A stretch of DNA of 64,000 nucleotides from Quillaja saponaria. Its lineage: Eukaryota; Streptophyta; Magnoliopsida; Fabales; Quillajaceae. The stretch is from positions 13,472,001-13,536,000 of the forward strand of contig CM055613.1 of the NCBI GenBank assembly GCA_029379385.1, in the 5' to 3' direction. Numbering within the stretch: position 1 is the stretch's first letter; each line of letters opens with the position of its first letter. The notes beneath the pieces are model-generated. The model had not been told where the DNA came from. It saw only the letters and a list, made by a program, of their open reading frames with translations, and did no database searches. This document shows positions 55,631 through 64,000 of the stretch, in pieces. A program made the position numbers and the translations under genes.

Positions 55631-56541
55631 ATGTCATTTCCTACAAACTTAAACATGGGTTCTAAAGGATGTGAAACAAGTGAAGAACAAGAATGGGTTA
55701 CTTTAAATCGATATTATGCACCTACTCTTCAATCAAATAAGATGAAACATAGAGGAAGAAGATCATTGAAGCCAAGACAATTTCTTGGCGTGAGAAGACG
55801 GCATTTGGATCAGTACGCTGCTGAAATTAGAAATGTTACAACTAAAGAACAGGTTTGACTTAGTACATTGATACAGATGAAGAAGCAGTCCTTGCTTCTG
55901 ACACGGCTGCTTTGCTCATGAATGGTTCACAAGCAACAACTAACTTCATATACTTAGGCAATAGTAAACAGAGCTGTGCATTTGATGTTAATACTTTCAA
56001 CATTAAGATACCTATTCACTCTACATGTATATGTACTAAAAGTGTGTTTGAATCATCTAATGATGATAATGGGTTTTATTCCTCTAATTCAAACTCAGGG
56101 TATTTAGAGTGCATAGTTCATGAGATATGTTTGCGACCACCTTCTAATACAATCAATGCAAAATCAATGAAAAATGATATTTCTATCTCATATGATGGAA
56201 CATATATCATGCAAGGTCCATCAGATTGTGGTAATTTTTTACTCGCTGAAGAAAAAATTGCAATGGCACCAACCATATCCAGTGCGGAAGTCTTATCTTG
56301 CATCAACGGCATCAATCATCATTTTCAAGATCAGCAACAATGGGATTGTAATTCAAGTGGAAATTTAGATATATTTAATAATCCATTGATGATAGAGGAT
56401 GGGTGTCATGATGTTTTATATCCAAGCATTAATAGTCCTACTCATGGATTAATAACTGGAGCTTCTTATTCATCTTCAACAACTTGTTTTTCATCAATTT
56501 CTTCTTTTGGAGATGTAAATTTAGATTACTCACTACTCTAA
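55631..56541 (+). pseudogene. AP2/ERF transcription factor, LEAFY PETIOLE-like, pseudogene
   Basis: An intronless ERF-type gene encoding a DNA-binding activator or repressor. It starts at ATG 55631 (MSFPTNLNMGSKGCETSEEQ). The AP2 domain begins FLGVRRRHLDQYAAEIRNVT. Where the family has an invariant W-L-x-T-F, the Trp codon is TGA (55857-55859), and one T is missing a few bases later (near 55871), shifting the frame. The rest then reads on in the second frame (55912-56541, MNGSQATTNFIYLG onwards) to a natural stop. The usual RRRPWGRYAAEIRD is altered to RHLDQ, changing DNA-contact positions. YLECIVHEICLRPPSN in the tail is like LEP-group proteins, so that subgroup is likely. The DNA-binding domain cannot be completed as written. 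Confidence 0.8.
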
Positions 56542-56942
56542 AAGGAATGCGTTATTTGTAATATTTTTATGATTTTCAACTTTTAATTCCTCTATGATGT
56601 TTAAATAATTTTCACAAAATTTTAAGAAACTGAAGATGGTAAGTTAATAAAAGAAGCTAGAAAGTCATATTGATCTAAAACATTATTTATTCTAGAACAA
56701 ATAAAATATCAAAAAAATAAAATAAAAAAACATATTTGATTTAATTAAAAAATCTATAAGTTTGTTTGTTTAAAAATAAAATTTTATTTCAAATTCTTAA
56801 TAAACTAAAACACTATGAGATGCGTGAATGGTGGAGATATGGTTGTTATCAATCATAATTACTTGATTTGACAAAACATCTATTTATTTTAGTTATCATA
56901 TGCTATACGTATAACTACATATGTTAGATATTGTATGTTACA
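56542..56942. other. Junction between the AP2/ERF pseudogene and Helitron copy 2
   Basis: The Helitron 3' terminus should lie here, because homology to copy 1 cannot be followed left of 56943 (copy 1 leaves the window). A 7-base inverted repeat, TAGTTAT...ATAACTA, lies near 56888-56915, but I could not assign a CTRR end with confidence. Confidence 0.3.
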
Positions 56943-57949
56943 ATTTTAATATTTTACAAATTTTTTAAATAACAATTTTATTAGTAACAATATTCATAGA
57001 TTTGTAGGATTATTGGGATAAAATTGGTATCAAGCGTAATTATATGACATGACAGCCTAACATTTTCATTTTGCTGTATAGAGTTATAGGAGTTGACATT
57101 GTTCGTTTTATGATGATTTGTTTTGCAAGTAAAATCTTTTAGATATACATTTTTAAACTTTGAAATTATATCATACTATGATATGACAACATATTGCATT
57201 TTATAGTATATAAGTGTATCAAAATTGATATAATATATTGGAATTTTATATATTATATATTTTTAAATTAAATATTATATTATTATAATTATCAAACACA
57301 CTATCTATATTTCTAGCTTTTTAGACACTATCTATATTTATAGTCTTTTACATGTCACTTAACATTTATTATTAACCACACTTATTGCATTTATGGTCAA
57401 ATGTATAATTATCATAACAAGTATTGCAATATATTTTTAGGTATTTTTTTAAGTAATTTATAAATGGATTATTATTTTCAATTCTTAAAGAATTTTAGAA
57501 AATTTGTGAATAATTGATAAAACATACATATATGTTCCAATGTTTAACTATAATAATGATTATATATATTTTAAAGTATGAATATTGTAGGGTATTTTAA
57601 TTTCTAACAAATGTATATATTTTCTTAATAATTGGACAAATTTATTGATTTCATATAAAAACACTAATTCCATTTGTATCAATATGGATTTTTAACATAA
57701 TTTAATTAATTTGTTTAAAAATTAAATATTTTTCATACTGATTAAAATTGTGGGATAATAAACTTTTTAATTTTTCTCCTTTTTATTTTAACAAATATTC
57801 TTTAAATAAGATAACAACATTTATGCATACATAAACAAACAAACAATATTGTTTTTTCTTAGACATGAAACACATTCTTAATTTTTCAAAAGTAAAGATT
57901 TACTAATTATAACATCTCAAATTATACTAATTAAGCTGATTACATAGTA

Positions 57950-58944
57950 TCAACTTTAAACATAATTATACATCTATAACATCTTTCACTTTCCAACGCT
58001 TGAATGTCTTGGATGTTGAAGTTATAGAACTAACCAAAACAACATTTACTTGATATTTCTTAATTTCAGCATTTCTTATCATTTCTTACATAATATTGTC
58101 ACGATCCTATAATAACAAAGGAATAATTTAATTACAATATTTCAATTATATATTAAAAAAATTGTATGATTTAAATCGTGTATTATAACAAATATTATTT
58201 AATTAATTTACCAAGTAGTATAGATTGATAATATTATTATTTTATAATATAAATAATTAATATTGATCATATCTCATTAGACAATTCCACAATTTCATAT
58301 GCAGATTTTCCAATAATTTTTTCAGTTATAGATCCAAACAACGTTGAGTTTATTGAACCATTATGATTAAATAACTCAACTCGTAGAACACATCTAGAAA
58401 AAAAATATAAAATCATATGTCATTGTATACACAAATCCATTATCAATTAAGATTAAAATTAATCATTAACAAACTATTGATACCTGGGTGCTAAAATACA
58501 ATTACTCTTAGCACATTGTGGACAATAGAAAAGAGATTTAAGTCCATCTATAGTACTTCTTCCACAATTATCATATGCACAGTACCAGAATTTTTGAGTA
58601 AGTCCATTGAGTTTGATACCAACTATGATAAAGTGATCATCAACCTAAATCACTCAAACAAATGATAATCAAATGCATCTATCGAAACACATATAAAATA
58701 AAATAAACACATAAATTAGTAATATCGAGAGTAAATATTCATATGATTTAAGTAGAACTTACACCATGCTCAAAAAGTTCAGATATTGCCTGCATTTCCG
58801 TAGGCACCACTATCTGTTCATTATTATTTTCAATTTCTTTAGACTTTAAAATTAGATCATTAAACTCATTTGGATGAGTTTCAAACCTATAAAATAATTA
58901 TTTAATCTGTCAAGAAGACATATCAATGCTTGTATGCTAATACC
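57950..58944 (-). pseudogene. RPA-like gene remnant of Helitron copy 2
   Basis: Keeps only the later exons: the segment matching FETHPNEFNDLIL (about 58890-58763), the zinc-ribbon exon (about 58645-58483; here with an extra change, CDNCG to YDNCG from CATATG in place of CACATG) and two C-terminal exons. The upstream exons are removed by the 1435-base deletion. The final exon lacks the TGA present in copy 1 (TGG instead) and reads on as WKVKDVIDV to a TAA, probably the ancestral end. Confidence 0.65.
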
Positions 58945-59061
58945 TATCAAATTCATTGCCAAAATTATATCACATAGGCTTACTCTCAATATAAAATGAA
59001 GAAAATATTAAATTTAATTATTTAAATATAACAAAATAAAATTGTATAATAACATTTTATT

Positions 59062-61124
59062 TTAATATATGTACTCACATTTCACTCCTTGCTTTCCGAA
59101 GTAATCTTTTGTATACCATATTAGTGGTGGTACCATATTCATCTTGCATATTGTCAACAGGACAAATAAAAACTCAAACATTGGTAGAATGTTTTGCTCT
59201 TGATAAAGCCAAATATAATTGACCATGAAAAAAAATTGGCTCTGGCAAATAAATTCCAATGTTACTTAATGTTTGATCTTGTGATTAATTTATTGTCATT
59301 GCATAACTTAATCTAATAGGAAATTACTTCCTTTGAAATTTGAATGGAAATCTGTCATTAGGATTGGGTTGTAAAGGAATTCAAGGTATGAACACATATT
59401 TACTAGTTTGTGGGCCAGAAGCAACCTCTGCTTCAATGACGTTTTTCTGAAATTTCTTGTAAATTAGTCATGTTCCATTACACAACCCTTTAGATGGATT
59501 AATTTTTGCAAGCAACATAACTAAACAATTATACTTCAACATTATTTTGTGTGTTGGCAAACCACTTGGATTCAAACTGTTTAAGTATTTTTCAGGATAA
59601 CTATTTGAATTGTCATCAATAGCATGGTCAAAACTATGATAGTAATATGTTTGCCCGGGGACCAAATTGATGATTATCTCATTTACCTCATTGACAAACT
59701 CATTCTTTGAAGTTAAGATTGCCCTTTCAGTCAAGAAATTTGAATCTGCAATGACGTAAATCAAATTTGAAAATGTATCCATGATAAGTCGCACCAATCC
59801 ATCATGCTTATGTTGAGACTGAATAACCAATTTTTCTGGTAAGTGAACATGTTCAATGTCATTATTATCATCAATACCATCTCCTATTCAAATAAGGAAG
59901 TCACAATAACTTAGATCAAATAATGCACGCATATTTTTAGTCAATTTTAACTGGATCATTTGATCCTATATATGAGACTTCACCAAACTATTATCAATAG
60001 ACTGATCTGAAGACGCCCTTGGAGTAACCGGCAATACTTGACGAAAATCACCACAAAAAACAACAACTTTTTCACCAAATAAACAGTGTTAGGAACATAT
60101 ATCCCTTAACATTTAATCGAAAGTCTGGATAGTTTGTTTGCTTGCCATTGTGGCTTCATCCCATATTATAAACTTTGTAGCCCTTAATAGACATGCTAAA
60201 CCATTTTGTTTAGAGATGTGGCAAGCACTATTTTCAGATGTATCTAAAGGTAATTTAAAATGCAAATGTGCAGTTCGGCCACCAGGTAACAAAGATGCAA
60301 CAATACCAGATGTTGTAGTTGCTATTGCAATTCTATGTGTAGAACGCATTTTTACGAGTATTGCACGATATAAAAATGTTTAACCAGTACCCCCTGGCCC
60401 ATCAATAAAAAATGGAGCACCCTTTTCATTATTCACATTATCCATGATTTGATCAAAAGTAAGCTTCTGCGATGGATTAAGATTGTTGATTGCCCACAAG
60501 TTTTTATCTGAAATATGAATAGTTAATTCATATTTCATCTCTTTTGAATATACATCTAGCCCATCATTGATAAGATTCTTAAACGGAATGTCAAAATTCA
60601 CTGCACTCTTACCCATTGATTTGATGAAACCAATAATTTGCTTGGCAACCATTCTGGATGAACTATCTAAATCAGAACTGTTTTTATGTTGAAAATCCTC
60701 TGTCATTGCACCAGAAAATTCAAGCCAAATACCTTTTACATTAGTTGGCTCATAATATACCAATATCATTGCAAACAATTGTCGGAGTGCAATTGGCATT
60801 TTAAATTGACAAGCTTCTTGTAAACATTCATAAATTAAATTGTCACTTTCAAGGAAGCCTAACTTCTCACATGTTTCTATAAATGTTTGGCACATAATAC
60901 CATCAATTTTTTTTTAAATCATCAAAATCAAATGCACTTCTAACATGAGTCAGCAACAAGCACATGTAATATAATTCACTTTCAGCAGGACTAATAGCAA
61001 TTATTCTCCTAATAGATGTACCTTTTTTTCGTAGTTTCCATTCCTTATGTGCTTGTGTCCATACATAATGCTCAGGAAATTCCTTATAAAGATACTGACG
61101 TGTATTTTGATCAATTTTATCCAT
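59062..61124 (-). pseudogene. Helitron copy 2 helicase region, broken frame
   Basis: Corresponds to 3728-5654 of copy 1. The frame 61124-60903 holds the RepHel linker (SPAESELYYMCLLLTHVRSA). The frame 60895-60380 reads to the Walker A motif, GPGGTG, where the lysine codon AAA is TAA (60380-60382). Walker B (FIIWDEAT) follows at 60349-60113, a middle part at 59830-59468 and a degraded C-terminal part at 59259-59062. Unlike copy 1 it retains the stretch KYELTIHISDKNLWAINNLN (about 60540-60490) uninterrupted, so between the two copies the intact local sequence can be recognised. ATPase activity is impossible from this copy. Confidence 0.8.
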
Positions 61125-63413
61125 GTGAAAATATTATGTTAACATGATTTTTGAATTTTTTTCATTTCTAATAACATTCTCAAAATTACTATTTCCTTTG
61201 TATCATACCATTTGCCTACCAGGAAGATGTATTTGTAATGTCAAAACACGTGGTGACAAGTCATTAAGAAGGAATGAATATATTCTCCATGCTACCTCTT
61301 GGGGAGTTATAAAACGAGCAGTTTGAAATTGGGATATTTCATCCACAATATCATTTTTATCAATAGAATTTACATGGTAAATAACTCGATCATGTCCTTT
61401 ATAAATATACTTGTAGAGATATTTAATAGCTTAAACAGACGAACAAATCTCAACATTTATGTGGCAATCAAATTTCACTAGCAAGAATGCGTTATAAGGA
61501 ACAACCCATCTGCTATCTAATTCTGCACCACGAACTTTTACTTGATTTTTGTTATTGATTCTCTTATATATAGGAAAACAATCTTTGTTAATTTTTGCTT
61601 CATAGCAATAATCACAAGAATAATGGTTATTACATTTTCCTTTCTCTTTCATGCACACGTTCTTTGAAAATAAATCTCCACAAGGTCCATGCATCATATG
61701 CTTAACAACTGTTGCATGCAAATATCTATTTGTTTCTTCCGAAGGTATTTTTGCGCAAACAAATTTATCCACCTATTTTAGAGAACGAATATGAGAAGAT
61801 CGTTATAAGATAATTAGAAAGTGTATGTGAGGCAAACCATGTTTGTGAAACTCAATTACATAGATGTAAGTGGCTACTAGTCCAAAAATTTCTCTCTTTA
61901 TAATATAATTTGTAACTCATCAACTTATGCTTTAAATACACGAGCAAGCAAATCAGGTCTATTTTGAACTTATTCACAAACTACAAATTCCCTTTTTATT
62001 TCAGACCATGATGGATTACAAGTCATAATTAAAAACACATTAGATTTACCAATATGCTGAACTAACATCATTGTGTCATGGTATCTACATTTCATATCTC
62101 ATTGACCACCAATAAATGATGACAGCAAGATTATACGCTTTCTAACATTAGATTCATTAATCTCATCTGCTGCTATACTATCCATGATTCCATTATATAG
62201 CTCAGAACGTATGTGAGTTTGATTTTTACCTCAAGAAGTCCAATCTTGTACTTTCAATCTTTACATACATGTCAACAGTATATTGTTGAAACAAACGTCC
62301 AAATCTCAGTAAGATACAATTTAAGTTGGGTCTAATTTGAATGAGATAACAATAAGATTCTCTACATGAGACTCTTCCCTTTCTTGGAAACCACGAATTA
62401 GTAGCTGTATCATATATGATATATATATATATATAAGCTAGTATATATTCTTAAATATTCAATTATAAAAATATAAATAATGGAAAATATTTACCTTAAT
62501 CATCTCGATTAAAAAATTGATCTTCTTCTGACATAATATTGTTACTCGAATGTAATATGCTCTTATTAGACATTTTATCTAGTAAATTCGAATATCGTTC
62601 TATACCTTGATACCAGCCAATATCCCCATAAGAAAATAATAAATGATATTGTAATGGATCATAACATCCATAATAATGTTTTATAGAACGCCTTCCTAGT
62701 GACTTGCTATGCACAACTATATGTCATTTCAATTTGTTACTTCCATCTTGATCCTCAATCCAAATAGCTGCTACTTCTGATGCAGTTGGAAAATTATAAA
62801 CTCTTTGATCGACAAGTGGATCACAACTAATGTAAATTGACTTGAATGAATCCACTTCAACATCTTTCAACATTTTAAAAAATTAAGCATATGGGTTACT
62901 TGCCATTACTTCCATGAGGCACTTAATGACATCATCACGAACATCATTCCATCATTGACTCCTATTTTCTAACTCATGTTTTATGTCGTAGAAATTTAAT
63001 TGCAAGAAATGTGGTTTTCCTTCACTGAGACAAAAGATATCTATATAATGATAGACTTGACCTTGTATCCTAAAAGTATAAATACCTTTGCTTCTTTTTA
63101 TTAAGCTTGCATCCCTTCTAACTCCAAAAGACATAAAAACAAACATGTTATTTATCCGAATGTATTTTCGGAAGTTAACACATTGTTCATTACGTCTAGT
63201 AAATAAATGCTCAAATATAGGATAGACGCCACTTATATATAATTTAGCCTTGCCTTCTAAACAACAAAATCCTTTAGATTCTCCATGAAATCGCATTGCC
63301 CCACAATAATTACAGAAAGTAAGTGATGGTAACATAAACATTTGATTTGGAGGTTTCCAATAATCTAAATGCTTACGTTTTCTTCGTCTCATACCTACAA
63401 CGGAACACATCAC
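61125..63413 (-). pseudogene. Helitron copy 2 Rep region, broken frame
   Basis: Corresponds to 5655-8038 of copy 1. The frame 63413-62952 carries the N-terminal domain (LTFCNYCGAMRF, NMFVFMSFGVRR), followed by 62714-62496. The strongly conserved block near 61860-62250 has several frame breaks here. The HUH motif LPHIHF (near 61840) is open with respect to the upstream strand, because the stop of copy 1 is a His codon here. TAA at 61431-61433 interrupts just before the catalytic-tyrosine motif YLYKYIYKGHDR (61395-61425). Confidence 0.8.
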
Positions 63414-64000
63414 GATACATTGTTACTTTGCTTTCTATTCTAGTTACATGGGAAGAAAGCAAAATATATGCTTTCTGTACAAGAGAGTGCAAGAAAAACA
63501 CTACATTTTCCATGTAATTCGTGGTTCGAATTCATTGAATCGTCATTGCTAATTAGGAGCGACGGTGCTGATTGAATGTTGTTATTAATATCTACACCAA
63601 CATTATTAAGCGACATATTATGCATTCTAGATCCACCTAAATATAGGAAAAATTAATATGTAAATAATGAATATTTCTCATAATAAGTAATAATCACCTA
63701 AAAACATGATTTATAGTACTTGATCTTGAAATATTTCTATCATATTCCATTATAAATCCAACTCCATGCAATTCCTCGTTAGGTACATCATTTTCAGTGT
63801 TCATAGTCATTCTAATTCTAGTCATCTACAAATTATTTATAAAAAAAATAACAAATATTATATGAGTGTAAATGTTAATATAATAATCAAATAATAGGAC
63901 ACTGAAAATTATAAATTATAAAATTGTGTTCAATGTACTTTCATATTTTAATTATGCAATACAAACTATAAATAAGACAAACAATTATACTAATATTTTA
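63414..64000. other. Helitron copy 2, 5' non-coding part
   Basis: Matches 8039-8620 of copy 1. A 61-codon minus-strand frame at 63440-63625 is not convincing as a gene. Confidence 0.5.

Larger units (their letters stand above)
56943..64000 (-). mobile_element. Helitron copy 2, runs off the right edge
   Basis: The same family and orientation as copy 1; 56943 aligns with base 1 and 64000 with 8620. It lacks 180 bases (copy 1 584-763) and 1435 bases (copy 1 2163-3597). The second gap has TACC at both copy-1 breakpoints and a single TACC at 58941-58944, the mark of a deletion by short-homology joining. It removes the first exons of the RPA-like gene. The Rep-helicase frame carries its own set of stops, different from those of copy 1. 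Both copies appear immobile on their own. Confidence 0.85.

Noticed and set aside
8621..56942. The whole interval between the two Helitrons as one giant Helitron or composite element
   Set aside because: Both Helitrons have their own complete gene sets in the same orientation, and the interval contains ordinary plant genes. Nothing supports joint movement.
1..64000. tRNA, rRNA or other structured RNA genes
   Set aside because: No tRNA-like boxes with matching arms, and no rRNA or snRNA landmarks were noticed by eye. A tRNAscan or Infernal run would be decisive.

Overview
The window is AT-rich nuclear DNA from a flowering plant, almost certainly a eudicot. The evidence is plant-only gene families (G-type lectin receptor kinases, GRAS, AP2/ERF, plant-type ATG13), spliceosomal introns, and plant Helitron, CACTA and LTR-type repeats. 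I could not name the genus. Few genes are intact: a GRAS transcription factor, one full-length lectin receptor kinase frame and one C-terminally frameshifted kinase. Most other coding DNA is broken or is mobile-element DNA.

Layout. 1-8620: a Helitron on the minus strand with an RPA-like gene, a PIF1-type helicase and a HUH-type Rep region; its 3' end lies left of the window. 8621-14950: AT-rich DNA with a repeat family in four direct copies and one inverted copy (9398-13106). 14953-15851: remains of a minus-strand F-box gene. 16812-19192: lectin receptor kinase pseudogene A. About 20330-20812: a degenerate inverted-ended element. 22560-27115: a near-complete ATG13 autophagy gene carrying one frameshift and one stop. 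29382-30866: an intronless GRAS gene of the SCL26/NSP2-like type. 31490-48100: two copies of a block made of a DUF167 gene fragment plus a lectin receptor kinase (B at 32761-35112, D at 45660-47978). A second kinase, C (35525-37714), follows B. A CACTA element starting at 40302 lies inside the second block. 48176-49735: an unrecognised exon-like fragment and an APC2 exon fragment. 51991-54893: a candidate solo LTR. 55631-56541: a broken AP2/ERF gene. 56943-64000: a second Helitron of the same family and orientation, running off the right edge.

How it fits together. Kinases A and C form one sub-lineage and B and D another. B and D both carry Asn where the catalytic-loop Asp should be, so the B/D lineage looks like pseudokinases that lost catalysis before the block was duplicated. 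The ATG13 and AP2/ERF genes each carry only one or two lesions, so decay is recent, or the sequence contains errors. The two Helitrons carry different lesions, including a stop at the Walker A lysine in the right copy and a stop just before the HUH motif in the left copy.
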